Positions 52,381 to 61,517 are shown, numbered from the stretch's first letter. The stretch is DNA of 64,000 bases from Mycobacterium europaeum (GCF_002102155.1 NZ_LQOU01000025.1:222030-286029); one strand, 5' to 3'. Made by a program: numbers and translations. The notes: generated by a model not told the origin, from the sequence alone.

Positions 52381-54368
52381 TGTCGTGTCAGGTCTCAGGA
52401 CGTGCTTAACTCCTTTGTCGCAGGACATGGTTTACAGTCTCACGACATCCTTTACATGGGCGGATTTGGGCGCGGAGCGTGAATCTTGGCTTTCCAGCGG
52501 CGGATTGGGAGATCGGTGGTGCGCGGGTGGATGGACAGCTGGGCGCCGTCGCAGGTGACGCGAAAGTGGGTGTCCTCGACGTGGATGGTGACGATCTTGC
52601 CGGTGTAGGTGCGTCCGACGCGCAGGCGTTGGCGCGCGACCATGACGACGCCGTCTCGAGGGACCTTGCGTTGGACGCTGATCGGGCCGGGTGCGGGGGG
52701 CGGCGATTGACTGGCGGCGATCCGGGCGCCGCGGATTTTGGTGTACTGATCGGCCGGGATAGGTGAGGGCAGCGTCTTGGCGAGTAGGTCGTTGTAGACG
52801 ACGTGGATGAGGTGTCCGTCGAGGCGAAGCGTGACTTTGCGTCGGGCGAGTTCGGCGCCGATTTTCAGGCGATGCTTGGCCAGCTCGGCGTTGCCGTTGA
52901 TATCGACGAAGCGATCAACTTCGATCACGGTCGCCGCCGGGAGGCTGCCGGCGCGGGTCACCGATGCTGTGGCCGGCGGCGCTCCGGCCGGGCGCGCGCC
53001 GCGCATGCTCAGGATGCGGAGGTCTTCGGCGCTCAGGTTGGAGGGCACCGTCTTGACCAGCGCACCGTCGATGAGGACATGGACGGTGTACTCGTCGACC
53101 CAAACGTGCGCGCGTTGGCCAGCGCGGTTGGGGCCCAGGCTGATCCGCTGCACCGAGGGGATGACCGCCAGGAGGCCGCTGGCGGCGATGACGGTGTCGA
53201 ACTCGACCGCACCGGCCGAGGGCAGCAACACCAGCCCGCTGTCGGCGCCTTCGGCGTCGGTCGTGGCGGTTGTCTCGACCGTGTCGGCTGCGTATTGACC
53301 GCCCGGGGCGTCTGGCCGTGCGGTGAGCACTAGGGGTTCGGGTTGGGCGTTGGGCCGAAACAGGCTCGCCGGGGTTGCCATGTCCAGCGATTGGTGGGGT
53401 CGGGCATGGTTGTAGGTGTGCACCCAGGCGCTGATCGCCGCCTGCGCAGACGGTAGGTCCACGAATGGTCCGGCCGGATCGAGGAGTTCGCGGCGCAGGG
53501 TCTGATGCCAGCGCTCGATCTTGCCGGTCGTGGTGGGTGAGTGGGGCTTGGTGAGTCGGGCGGTGATCCCGTTCTCGCGGCAGACCCGCTCGAACAGCAC
53601 CTCCGCCGGCCTCGGTTTGGTGAACCGGCCGGTGAACTGCTTGCCGTTGTCGGTCAACACTTCTGAGGGCACACCGTAGACGCGCATCGCTTTGAGGAAC
53701 GCATCAGCCACCGCCCGGCCCGAGGGTACGGCAAGCACGGCGGCGACCACGACGAACCGAGAGTGGTCGTCGATACCGGTGAGCATCTTGCATTCGCGCC
53801 CATCGGCCAAGAACAACCCGCCGACCAGATCCAACTGCCACAGGTGCATCGGCGCCTCACGCTGCCAGCGACGGTACTTGCGGCGGTGCTGTTGCGGCTG
53901 GGCACGCACCATCCCGTTGCGAACCAGGATCCGGTGCACCGTGGCCCGCGACGGCGGCGCAGGCACACCCGACTGCGCGAGTTCGAAAGTGATCCGCCGT
54001 GCGCCCCAGCGTGGATGAGCTCGCCGCATCTCACACACCAGCGCCTCCACCGCGGACTCCACCCGGGTCGGGCTGGTCCTGGGTCGGCGTGACGCCTCGC
54101 GCAGCGCCTCGATCCCGCCCGCCAAGTACTTGCCCTTCCAGGCGTGCACACTCTGCCGTGACACCCCGTACCGGACGGCCACCTCGCCGACCGGTGAGCC
54201 GTCCAACACCTCGAGCACCGCACGATATCGCTGCTCTACCAACCACTCTCGATCACCAGAGTCACCACCGACAGCCGCCACGGCGAGCAAGCTTCACAAT
54301 TCGCCGATGCTATGTCAAGTAAGTCCCGAGGACGATGCGTAACTCATCTCCTGAGACTTCACATGACA
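52381..54368 (-). mobile_element. IS481-family insertion sequence, apparently complete
   Basis: Left end TGTCGTGTCAGGTCTCAGGA at 52381 and the inverted right end TGTCATGTGAAGTCTCAGGA read from 54368 match at 17 of 20 positions. The element is flanked by the direct repeat CTTCAAC (52374-52380 and 54369-54375), a 7-bp target duplication. Total length 1988 bp with one long transposase ORF. Intact ends and duplication indicate recent transposition. Confidence 0.85.
52452..54290 (-). CDS. IS481-type DDE transposase with long C-terminal extension
   Basis: 612 residues. N-terminal HTH (VAVRYGVSRQSVHAWKGKYL), then HTH_21-like RRAHPRWGARRITFELAQSG. The DDE core has Asp in LWQLDLVGGLFLADG, Asp in VLTDNGKQF and Glu in TTTGKIERWHQTLRRELLDP. 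After the core, about 280 more residues hold three similar beta-rich modules (HVWVDEYTVHVLIDGALVKT; VTLRLDGHLIHVVYNDLLAK; VTIHVEDTHFRVTCDGAQLS). Usual IS481 transposases are about 300-400 residues. The reading frame is intact, so it is likely active. Confidence 0.9.
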   Translation of the reverse strand: MLAVAAVGGDSGDREWLVEQRYRAVLEVLDGSPVGEVAVRYGVSRQSVHAWKGKYLAGGIEALREASRRPRTSPTRVESAVEALVCEMRRAHPRWGARRITFELAQSGVPAPPSRATVHRILVRNGMVRAQPQQHRRKYRRWQREAPMHLWQLDLVGGLFLADGRECKMLTGIDDHSRFVVVAAVLAVPSGRAVADAFLKAMRVYGVPSEVLTDNGKQFTGRFTKPRPAEVLFERVCRENGITARLTKPHSPTTTGKIERWHQTLRRELLDPAGPFVDLPSAQAAISAWVHTYNHARPHQSLDMATPASLFRPNAQPEPLVLTARPDAPGGQYAADTVETTATTDAEGADSGLVLLPSAGAVEFDTVIAASGLLAVIPSVQRISLGPNRAGQRAHVWVDEYTVHVLIDGALVKTVPSNLSAEDLRILSMRGARPAGAPPATASVTRAGSLPAATVIEVDRFVDINGNAELAKHRLKIGAELARRKVTLRLDGHLIHVVYNDLLAKTLPSPIPADQYTKIRGARIAASQSPPPAPGPISVQRKVPRDGVVMVARQRLRVGRTYTGKIVTIHVEDTHFRVTCDGAQLSIHPRTTDLPIRRWKAKIHAPRPNPPM

Positions 54369-54522
54369 CTTCAACCGGCGGTTTCAGGTGCGTGCTTCCC
54401 GCTTCTTCAAGCATGCCAACGTCCCTACGGATGTTGATGCGACGTGCTGCGTAGGTCGCTGCAACGTCGGCTTCCTGTGTGGCCCACCATCGCGACCAGA
54501 CCGGTGCCGATCGGTCATCCAT
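54310..54522 (-). pseudogene. Short ORF interrupted by the IS481 element
   Basis: ATG 54522 opens a frame (SAPVWSRWWATQEADVAATY, then INIRRDVGMLEEAGSTHLKP) that crosses the IS right end at PVE. Removing the element and one target repeat joins it to 52373-52330 on the other side, giving AVGPHYANSSSSGG and a stop, about 65 residues in all. Whether it was a real gene is uncertain. Confidence 0.35.
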
Positions 54523-55437
54523 CGGTGGCGCTCACTTCACCGAAAATAGATCGCCCTGCCGTGCTCAGGGAAGCCAGTGAGCAGATCGGCTCGGATGGCG
54601 GCGTCAGGGCCTCACACTCCAGTCCGACGGTGGTGCCCTCGGGTCGGCTGGGAGGTGACGAAAATTATTCGGCGCCTGGTGGCTGGTGGTAGGCATTGAG
54701 GTTGGGAACGTGATCCCGACAATTTCGGAACGCGCCAGTTAGGACCAAGGCCACGATCTGGTGCACGCCGGGGGCCCTAATTTGAGGTCAATCCCTACAA
54801 CGAAAGTCTCTTTGAGCGCAGTTCCCGTGGATAAGAATCGTGCCCTCCGCCCCCCAAGCTAGTCTGCGGGCTCACATGGCAACATAGAGCGAACGGGTTC
54901 GACTGAAACACCCCATCAGCATCACCCCGACCACCGGCGGACACAACCGCCCAGCCACACACCTAACCAGTGCACCAGGGCAATTTCCGTTCACTGTCGG
55001 CGGAGCGCAGCGCTGCTGAGCAGCTAGCCTCGGTGTTGCATCAAGCGCGGTCTAGGTGCTTAGATTCGCGAAAGTGCCTGTCCGGCAGGGACATAATGGT
55101 AATTCTCTAGGTTCCCAAGATCGATATCGTGGACAGTGCTCAATCACTCGGCTACGACACGCCGGCACTCACGATCAGGTCCGGCTCGCACACCACCACT
55201 CCGCTGGACGCAACCAGCCCGGCTACCCTCACTCTCAGCAGCGTTACACCCAAGGGAATTACGTGACGGCCACCCCTGGGGGAAATTACGTGACCGCGAA
55301 CGCCTGGCGCAGACATGCGCTCAGGCCGCAACATCCGAGCGCTCGTCCGATTCTGATGCAGCAGTTGAAACCGGGGCCGAGGCGACGCTGTAGAAAAACG
55401 CTCCAAGGTCTGGAATCTCCGGACTCGCTGGGGCGGC
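54523..55437. other. About 900 bases without a supported gene
   Basis: The + strand frame 55056-55490 is low in credibility (His/Arg/Gln-rich, no family, overlaps the AraC gene). The only structure noted is a 26-base imperfect tandem duplication at 55254-55306. GC is lower than the core. This may be the scar of earlier insertions. Confidence 0.5.
55254..55306. repeat. Two imperfect 26-bp tandem copies
   Basis: GGGAATTACGTGACGGCCAC (55254 on) is followed by GGAAATTACGTGACCGCGAA (55281 on); the shared core is AATTACGTGAC, and both copies end CCTGG. They read GNYVTAT and GNYVTAN if translated. Possible binding-site pair or coding duplication. Confidence 0.5.
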
Positions 55438-56451
55438 TCAGCGTTGTGAGATCCCAAACTCGCTCGGAGAGCGGCCAGTCCATCGCTTGAAGGCGTGTGA
55501 GAAGCTGGCGAGGTCATTGTATCCGAGCTTGGTGGCGATCTGGCTCGCCGACATCAATCGGGTGAGTAAAAGCATCATCGCGCTCTCGCGCAAACACGAC
55601 TGGCGCAACGCGCGAAAGGTGGTCCCCTCTTGGGAGAGCCGCCGTTTAAGTGTGCTTGTGGATAACGAAAGTTCGTCTGCGACCCACTGGCTACTTCGAT
55701 GTCCGGGATCCTTCTCCAACAGCTGTCTCACCTTCTCCGAAAAGGACGTGGCTCCGCTCCGCTGGTTGAGAGCCGAGTTCAGCTGGGCGACGGCGAGTCG
55801 ATATGCGAGGGGATCGGAGAACCGGCACACCTCATCGAGCGTGTCGGCGGGAACGCGAAGGTAGGACATCGATGCGTCAAAGAACAGGCGCCCGGCTAGC
55901 ACCACGTCTTCGTCGAGATCGTTCAGGGTGACGGGCGCTGGCCAACTCAGGTGGAGTGTGGCGCTCGGCGCGTCACCGACGAGCATGTCCAGCAGTCGCA
56001 ACAACGCCGACCCGGCGTATGTGATGGCCAGGCAGTCCAGTGCCGGATCGCTTGTGTGTCCGCAGAGCACGACGGTGAGGCCGTGGTCATTTAGATGGAA
56101 CTGTGGATTGACAGCCGTTGTGATCAACGGCAGATAGGTGAGCAACTCCACGACCTCGGCTACCGAGCCTGCGCTGACCAGCGGAACGCTCAACGGGCCG
56201 AAGGACGTCAACTGTGCCTGTCCAGCGAACGCGAAGCCGAGGAGGGTTGCCTGTTCGACGGCGAGTTCGGGGTAGACCTCGCGAAGCCATCGTAGCGGGG
56301 CTTGGACATCGCGCCGGATCAGCGTCGCCTCGTCGACTCCTTCGCGAGACATGATGTTGCGAAGTAGCACGACTGCGTCTGGGGCGAGTGCCTGGCTCTC
56401 GAGCAGTTGCGCGAACGCGAGTGGGGGCACGCCTGCGTTATTGAGGTCCAC
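55438..56451 (-). CDS. AraC-family regulator divergent from P450 operon
   Basis: 337 residues. The N-terminal about 220 form the Arabinose_bd-like domain of OruR/AlkR-type regulators (VDEATLIRRDVQAPLRWLRE, LLGFAFAGQAQLTSFGPLSV). The C-terminal HTH pair is in WVADELSLSTSTLKRRLSQE and ASQIATKLGYNDLASFSHAF, with FKRWTGRSPSEFG. ATG 56451. It probably activates the divergent ferredoxin-CYP153-reductase operon in response to alkane or fatty-acid substrate (inference from family and position). Confidence 0.88.
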   Translation of the reverse strand: MDLNNAGVPPLAFAQLLESQALAPDAVVLLRNIMSREGVDEATLIRRDVQAPLRWLREVYPELAVEQATLLGFAFAGQAQLTSFGPLSVPLVSAGSVAEVVELLTYLPLITTAVNPQFHLNDHGLTVVLCGHTSDPALDCLAITYAGSALLRLLDMLVGDAPSATLHLSWPAPVTLNDLDEDVVLAGRLFFDASMSYLRVPADTLDEVCRFSDPLAYRLAVAQLNSALNQRSGATSFSEKVRQLLEKDPGHRSSQWVADELSLSTSTLKRRLSQEGTTFRALRQSCLRESAMMLLLTRLMSASQIATKLGYNDLASFSHAFKRWTGRSPSEFGISQR

Positions 56452-56516
56452 TGGCCAAGACCCCTTTGAGCTAAATTCACAAGTTCCTGGTCCGGGTAAA
56501 CATAGCCTAAGCGCTC

Positions 56517-56558
56517 GTCCTCGACAACGCTGTTAACAACAGCATTCACGTTGAGGAC
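56517..56558. promoter_or_regulatory. Nested inverted repeats in AraC/ferredoxin intergenic region
   Basis: Inner repeat GCTGTT-AAC-AACAGC at 56529-56543, flanked by GTCCTCGACAACG (56517-56529) and its near-complement CGTTGAGGAC (56549-56558). It ends about 20 bases before the ferredoxin start, next to where a -10 would lie. A candidate AraC or repressor operator. Confidence 0.5.
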
Positions 56559-56577
56559 AACGTATTAGGAGTTGGTT

Positions 56578-56898
56578 ATGGCCGTTGTCACCTTCATCTC
56601 CCACGACGGCGAGAAGTACGAGGCGCCTCTTGAGGCAGGTCAGTCATTGATGCGGGTCGCGACCAACAACGCGGTGCCCGGCATCGACGGCGACTGCGGA
56701 GGCGAAGCCGCGTGCGGCACCTGCCATGTGATCGTCGATCCGCAATGGACCGATCAGGTCGGCCCCTCCGGGGCCGATGAAGAAGAGATGCTCGCGATGA
56801 ACCCCGAGCGTCAGCCGACCTCCCGGCTGTCCTGCCAGATGCCGGTTTCTGAGGCGTGGGACGGCTTGACCGTCCACCTGCCAGAGTTTCAGATGTAA
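56578..56898 (+). CDS. 2Fe-2S ferredoxin of the CYP153 system
   Basis: 106 residues of the adrenodoxin/putidaredoxin type. Cluster ligands are visible in GDCGGEAACGTCHVIV (C-x5-C-x2-C) and the distal LSCQM. GDCGGEAACGTC and QPTSRLSCQMPV are family signatures. AGGAG precedes ATG 56578. It passes electrons one at a time from the reductase at 58.3 kb to the P450 immediately downstream. Confidence 0.95.
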   Translation: MAVVTFISHDGEKYEAPLEAGQSLMRVATNNAVPGIDGDCGGEAACGTCHVIVDPQWTDQVGPSGADEEEMLAMNPERQPTSRLSCQMPVSEAWDGLTVHLPEFQM

Positions 56899-56918
56899 CG
56901 ACGAGAGGACACGAAGAC

Positions 56919-58310
56919 GTGACGAATATTCTTGACGCAGTCACCGCCAAGGCCCAGGGAGCCATCCCTATGGTCCCACTGATCAAGGGCGCGCACCTCT
57001 ACGACAAGACTCGGCGCTGGGTCACCGGCACCAATGGTCAGCAGATTTTTACCGAGCGACCGATCCCGCCCGCTGACGAGGTCAAACTGACCGACATCGA
57101 CCTCAGCAATCCGTTCCTCTACCGGCAGGGGCGTTGGAAGTCCTACTACGAGCGCCTGCGCAACGAGGCTCCTGTGCACTATCAGGCCCACAGCGCATTC
57201 GGCCCGTTCTGGTCGGTGACGCGCCATGCCGACATCGTGGCCGTCGACAAGAACCACGAGGTCTTCTCCGCCGAGCCGTTCATCATCATCGGAACCCCGC
57301 CGCGTTTCCTCGACTTGGCGATGTTCATCGCGATGGATCCACCACGCCACGACGTGCAACGGCAGGCTGTCCAGGGCGTGGTGGCACCGAAGAACCTGCG
57401 TGAGATGGAAAGCGTCATCCGGGAGCGCGTCCGAGACGTGCTCGACGATCTCCCGCTTGGCGAACCGTTCAACTGGGTGCAACACGTCTCGATCGAGTTG
57501 ACCGCGCGCATGCTGGCGACGCTGCTGGACTTCCCGTTCGAGCAACGGCGCAAGCTCGTCGAATGGTCCGATCTTGCCACCTCGATGGAGCAAGCCAACG
57601 GTGGACCCTCGGACAACGACGAGGTGTTTCGTGGCATGGTCGAAATGGCTCGAGGTCTCAGCGCTCACTGGCGGGACAAGGCAGCCCGGACAGCTGCCGG
57701 GGAGCAGCCCGGCTTCGATCTGATCACCATGTTGCAGAGCGACGAGAGCACCAAGGATCTGATCGACCGCCCGATGGAGTTCTTGGGCAACCTCGTGTTG
57801 CTGATCGTGGGCGGCAACGATACGACCAGAAACTCGATGAGCGGTGGTGTTCTAGCGCTGAATGAGTTCCCTGACCAGTTCGAGAAACTGAAGGCGAACG
57901 CCGACCTGATCCCCAACATGGTCTCGGAGATCATCCGGTGGCAAACACCGTTGGCCTATATGCGTCGGATCGCCAAGGCCGACACCGTGCTCAACGGGCA
58001 GTTCATCCGCAAGGGCGACAAGGTCGTGATGTGGTACGCCTCGGGCAACCGCGACGAGCGCGTGTTCGAGCGGCCCGATGAGCTGATCATCGATCGGGCC
58101 AACGCCCGCAACCACATCTCCTTCGGCTTCGGCGTCCACCGCTGCATGGGCAACCGGCTGGCCGAGATGCAGTTGCGGATCCTGTGGGAGGAGTTGCTTC
58201 CGCGGTTCGAGAACATCGAAGTCCTCGGTGAGCCCGAGTACGTGCAGTCCAACTTCGTGAGGGGTATCAGCAAGCTGATGGTCCGCCTCACCCCGAAAGT
58301 TGGCGCATGA
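56919..58310 (+). CDS. Cytochrome P450, CYP153 type (terminal alkane/fatty-acid hydroxylase)
   Basis: 463 residues with the oxygen-binding I-helix LLIVGGNDTTRNSMSGGVLA, K-helix ExxR in VSEIIRWQTPL, and haem-ligand loop HISFGFGVHRCMGNRLAEMQ with the proximal Cys. The overall sequence (RRWVTGTNGQQIFTERPIPP and onward) is that of CYP153A enzymes, soluble P450s that hydroxylate the terminal carbon of medium-chain alkanes, fatty acids or limonene. GTG 56919 follows GAGAGGA. Its stop overlaps the reductase ATG. Confidence 0.92.
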   Translation: MTNILDAVTAKAQGAIPMVPLIKGAHLYDKTRRWVTGTNGQQIFTERPIPPADEVKLTDIDLSNPFLYRQGRWKSYYERLRNEAPVHYQAHSAFGPFWSVTRHADIVAVDKNHEVFSAEPFIIIGTPPRFLDLAMFIAMDPPRHDVQRQAVQGVVAPKNLREMESVIRERVRDVLDDLPLGEPFNWVQHVSIELTARMLATLLDFPFEQRRKLVEWSDLATSMEQANGGPSDNDEVFRGMVEMARGLSAHWRDKAARTAAGEQPGFDLITMLQSDESTKDLIDRPMEFLGNLVLLIVGGNDTTRNSMSGGVLALNEFPDQFEKLKANADLIPNMVSEIIRWQTPLAYMRRIAKADTVLNGQFIRKGDKVVMWYASGNRDERVFERPDELIIDRANARNHISFGFGVHRCMGNRLAEMQLRILWEELLPRFENIEVLGEPEYVQSNFVRGISKLMVRLTPKVGA

Positions 58311-59509
58311 CCTTGCAGCGAGCGGTCATCGTGGGGGCCAGCCACGCGGGCGCCCAGCTCGCGGCCAGTCTTCGCCAAGAAGGGTGGGACGGTGAGATCG
58401 TCCTCGTCGGCGAGGAGTCGGCGTTGCCCTACCAGCGGCCCCCGCTGTCGAAGGCATACCTGGCCGGGAAGAGCACACTCGACGATCTCGCGATTCGTAG
58501 CTCGGGTTTCTACGCCAAGCAGCGAATACAACTCCTGGATGCGACGGTGGAGGCGATCGACCGCCCGGCTGGTCACGTCGTGCTGAATACCGGCGAAGTA
58601 CTGCCTTACGACAAGCTCGCACTGTGCACTGGCGCCCGCCCTCGGCGTCTTTGCACACCGGGAGCCGACCTGGCCGGAGTTTTCTACCTACGCACCGCCG
58701 CAGACGTCGAGATGATCCGCAAGGGCACCACTGCCGGCGGTCGGGCCGTGATCGTCGGCGGCGGTTACATCGGACTGGAGACCGCCGCCTCGTTGCGTGG
58801 ACTGGGTATGGAGGTCACCGTGCTCGAGGCGACCGAGCGCGTTCTCGAACGGGTCACCGCCCCCGAGGTATCGGCGTTCTTCGACCGGGTCCACCGGGAG
58901 GAGGGCGTCAACATCCGGACGGGCACGCTGGTCGATGCCCTGTCCGGCGACGGCATGGTCCGCGAAGTATTCCTGGCCAGTGGCGAATCAATTCCCGCCG
59001 ACCTCGTCATTGTCGGCATCGGCGTTGAGCCGAACATCGAGCTTGCTACCGCCGCGGGCCTGGCCGTCGACAACGGCGTCGTGATTGACGACCAGGCCCG
59101 GACCAGCGACCCCGACATCGTGGCTGCCGGGGACTGCGCCAGCCACCACATGGCCCGTTACGGGCGTCGCATCCGCCTGGAATCCGTGCCGAGCGCAGGC
59201 GAACAGGCCAAAGTAGCTGCGGCGACCATGTGCGCTAAGTCAAAGAAAATCGTGGCGCTCCCATGGTTTTGGTCAGATCAGTACAACCTCAAGCTCCAGA
59301 TCGCCGGCCTCAACACCGGATACGACGAAGTCGTCCTCAACGGCGACCCGACCCGGGACCGCCACTTCACCTGCTTCTACCTCCGTGCCGGCGGGTTCAT
59401 TGCCGCCGACTGCATCAACCGCCCCCGCGACTTCATGTTCAGCAAGCGGGCCATTACCCACGAAGTCCCCGTCGACCGGGCCGAACTGGCGCTCGCCGGA
59501 TCGGCCTGA
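58307..59509 (+). CDS. FAD-dependent ferredoxin reductase
   Basis: 400 residues of the rhodocoxin/putidaredoxin reductase type: FAD motif AVIVGASHAGAQLAASLRQE, ALPYQRPPLSKAYLAG, NADH motif VIVGGGYIGLETAASLRGLG and the third FAD motif DPDIVAAGDCASHHMARYG. It transfers electrons from NAD(P)H to the upstream ferredoxin. ATG overlaps the P450 stop by 4 bases, completing a class I P450 operon in the order ferredoxin, P450, reductase. Confidence 0.93.
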   Translation: MTLQRAVIVGASHAGAQLAASLRQEGWDGEIVLVGEESALPYQRPPLSKAYLAGKSTLDDLAIRSSGFYAKQRIQLLDATVEAIDRPAGHVVLNTGEVLPYDKLALCTGARPRRLCTPGADLAGVFYLRTAADVEMIRKGTTAGGRAVIVGGGYIGLETAASLRGLGMEVTVLEATERVLERVTAPEVSAFFDRVHREEGVNIRTGTLVDALSGDGMVREVFLASGESIPADLVIVGIGVEPNIELATAAGLAVDNGVVIDDQARTSDPDIVAAGDCASHHMARYGRRIRLESVPSAGEQAKVAAATMCAKSKKIVALPWFWSDQYNLKLQIAGLNTGYDEVVLNGDPTRDRHFTCFYLRAGGFIAADCINRPRDFMFSKRAITHEVPVDRAELALAGSA

Positions 59510-59895
59510 GGTGACGGGCCCTCGGGGCGATGGGTACGACAACAGCGATTGCGGACCGCAGTTCGCAGAGCAACGTCAGTGGACAACCGTCATCCAGCTC
59601 CCGCTGGCAAAAGGGGCGCGAGCGGCTGCCGTCGGTCGTCTCTGGCGCCACTGCCACAGCGGGTCGACTCAACCGTACTGATCAAAATCACAAAGAAAGA
59701 AACGATCCTCTGCAGAAGCTGCTAGGTGAACGTCACGGCGAAGACTTCTGCGTTCTTTGGAGTTGAGATGTGCACCAATGCACCCCTGATGACGAGTTCA
59801 GCCGAGCGGCGAGCCCCCGGCGCCACGACGAAGCCGATCACCGCGCCTGTGAAGACGTCTTCGCGGGGATGGGTGGACGTGCGCCGGTCAGGCGT
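59510..59895. other. Gap with no supported gene
   Basis: Between the reductase and the MFS remnant. Frames on both strands (for example 59722-59904 minus, REDVFTGAVIGFVVAPGARR) read weakly and match nothing I recognise. It is probably debris from a recombination that removed the N-terminal three quarters of the MFS gene. Confidence 0.4.
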
Positions 59896-60418
59896 CAACG
59901 CCACCTACCCCGACTTTCTGTCGCCGTTGTTGGCCATGGGCGCTGGGCTGGGTCTGATCACCGCCCCAGCGACCACAGCCATCGTCGCAGCGACGCCGGT
60001 GGAGAAACACGGCGTAGCCGCCGCAGTCAATGACGCCATCTGCGAAATCGGAGCCGCCATCGGAGTAGCCGTCGCCGGCAGCGTTCTGACCGCCGGGTAT
60101 GTCTATCGCATCCAACCCGTGCTGCCCACAGTTCCATCACCGGCGCACCAGCCCTTGTCGGACTCGTTGGCCGCCGCGCTACAGGTCGCCGAGCAGCCAG
60201 GTCCATGCGCTCAGCACCTCGCCGACATCGCACGCGAGGCGATCGCGCACGGCAAAAGCCAAGCCGCTCTGGCGCTCTCACCAATCACTGCCGTCAGCGC
60301 AGTCATCCTCGACACCTGGGCACGCGGCCGTCCGTCCACAACCGCTCGGCAACGCCTGGGGGTTGAGACGAACACCAGATCGCACATCGACACCTTTGCA
60401 GAATCGACGACGTCATGA
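59896..60418 (+). pseudogene. C-terminal remnant of a DHA2-type MFS drug exporter
   Basis: The frame carries YPDFLSPLLAMGAGLGLITA, TTAIVAATPVEKHGVAAAVN and GAAIGVAVAGSVLTAGYVYR, the last transmembrane helices of 14-TM EmrB/QacA transporters, then a soluble tail. The preceding about 350 residues are missing and replaced by unrelated sequence. Its stop overlaps the next gene by ATGA, so the downstream thioesterase was probably cotranscribed with the intact exporter. Confidence 0.7.
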
Positions 60419-60915
60419 GCGAGATAGTGCGCGTTGAGCCGGAGCAGTTACCACCGCACACCCCCACGTGCATGGGGTGCGGCCCCGACAACCCCAACGG
60501 CCTGCAGATGAAGGTGTTTCGATCCGGACAGCAGGTGTACACCGACGTGGTCTTCGACGAAAGGCACGCAGGCGCACCGGGCCTCGCGCACGGCGGCGCG
60601 ATCGCCGCGGCCTGCGACGACCTGTTCGGCTTCACCCTCTGGATCGCCGGCGCACCGGCGGTCACCCGCAATCTGGCGGTCGATTACCTCCAACCAGTGC
60701 CGCTACGTCAACCGCACCGCATAACCGCACACGTTCACGCCCGCGAAGGTCGCTCCCTACACGTCAGTGCGACGGGAACCGGCGAGGCCGGCGTCGTGCG
60801 CTTCACCGCTACAGCGAGGTTCATCGCAGTGGACGTTGAGCACTTCGCCGCGCACGGTGACCTCGGCGCGTTCGGCGACATGCTCAAACGGTTCGCTGAG
60901 GAGGGCGGGGATTAA
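60415..60915 (+). CDS. Hotdog-fold thioesterase (PaaI/THEM4-like)
   Basis: 166 residues: CMGCGPDNPNGLQMKVF, then GLAHGGAIAAACDDLFGFTL (hotdog helix with the HGG and Asp motif) and NLAVDYLQPVPLRQPHRITA. The family hydrolyses acyl-CoA thioesters. ATG 60415 overlaps the MFS remnant stop. It may serve fatty-acid products of the CYP153 operon 1 kb upstream, which is inference from position. Confidence 0.88.
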   Translation: MSEIVRVEPEQLPPHTPTCMGCGPDNPNGLQMKVFRSGQQVYTDVVFDERHAGAPGLAHGGAIAAACDDLFGFTLWIAGAPAVTRNLAVDYLQPVPLRQPHRITAHVHAREGRSLHVSATGTGEAGVVRFTATARFIAVDVEHFAAHGDLGAFGDMLKRFAEEGGD

Positions 60916-60918
60916 CGC

Positions 60919-61222
60919 ATGACGCGCAGGAGAATGACATGTGGTGGTACCTGTGAAGTTCGCGCACCTTTGATGAGCAGATCGGCGAACTCAGCGGGGG
61001 GACTGTCGACGTTTCTGGACTTTCGGCACACGAAACTCACTTCCGGTCGGCTGGTGGCAGAGATGGAAACGCGTGCCGAACCGCTAACACCGTTCGGCAA
61101 CCTGCGCTACGGATGTCTGTCCGCGAGGGTCGACCATTGTCTCGGGATCGTGTTCTACCCAGTCATTCCGGCGCGATCGTGGGTCGCGACGACCACCGAG
61201 TTCAAGCTGAACCTGCAACCCG
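60919..61222 (+). pseudogene. Second PaaI-type thioesterase, C-terminally truncated
   Basis: From ATG 60919 the frame gives FLDFRHTKLTSGRLVAEMET, PLTPFGNLRYGCLSARVDHC and VATTTEFKLNLQPVS, a recognisable N-terminal two thirds of a PaaI thioesterase. The usual GGC at the active-site helix reads YGC. After about 61222 homology ends and the frame continues through unrelated sequence to 61548. The missing last strands would inactivate it. Confidence 0.65.
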
Positions 61223-61517
61223 TGTCCAACCGGGCACCGCAGCGATCCCTAACGATCGCCTCGCACAAGGGCTACGGGCCAAAGGGCTGTCCCATGGGCG
61301 GTTCAGTGAAATCGTTCCCGTCGGTGACAACAAGCGTTGCGGGAACAGATGTCCCGCCTGGCAGCGTGGGACCAGCGGCTATTAGATCCACGCTTCACAC
61401 ACCGACCGAAATAGGGCCGCCGTGGTTTGCCGCAAAGACTCCATGGAATATCGGGCACACCCGCGTCATCAGCAGAATTATCCTTGACCCTTCCAGCTGT
61501 CGATGCCGGACATCACC
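61223..61517. other. Junction segment between thioesterase remnant and ISAs1 element
   Basis: Frame +2 reads DRLAQGLRAKGLSHGRFSEI and VPVGDNKRCGNRCPAWQRGT, which looks like the end of a real protein but which I cannot assign; other frames are unconvincing. Likely a fragment of a lost gene. Confidence 0.35.

Noticed and set aside
55056..55490. 144-residue plus-strand ORF with GNYVTA repeats
   Set aside because: Overlaps the 3' end of the well-supported AraC gene, low-complexity composition and no ribosome site.
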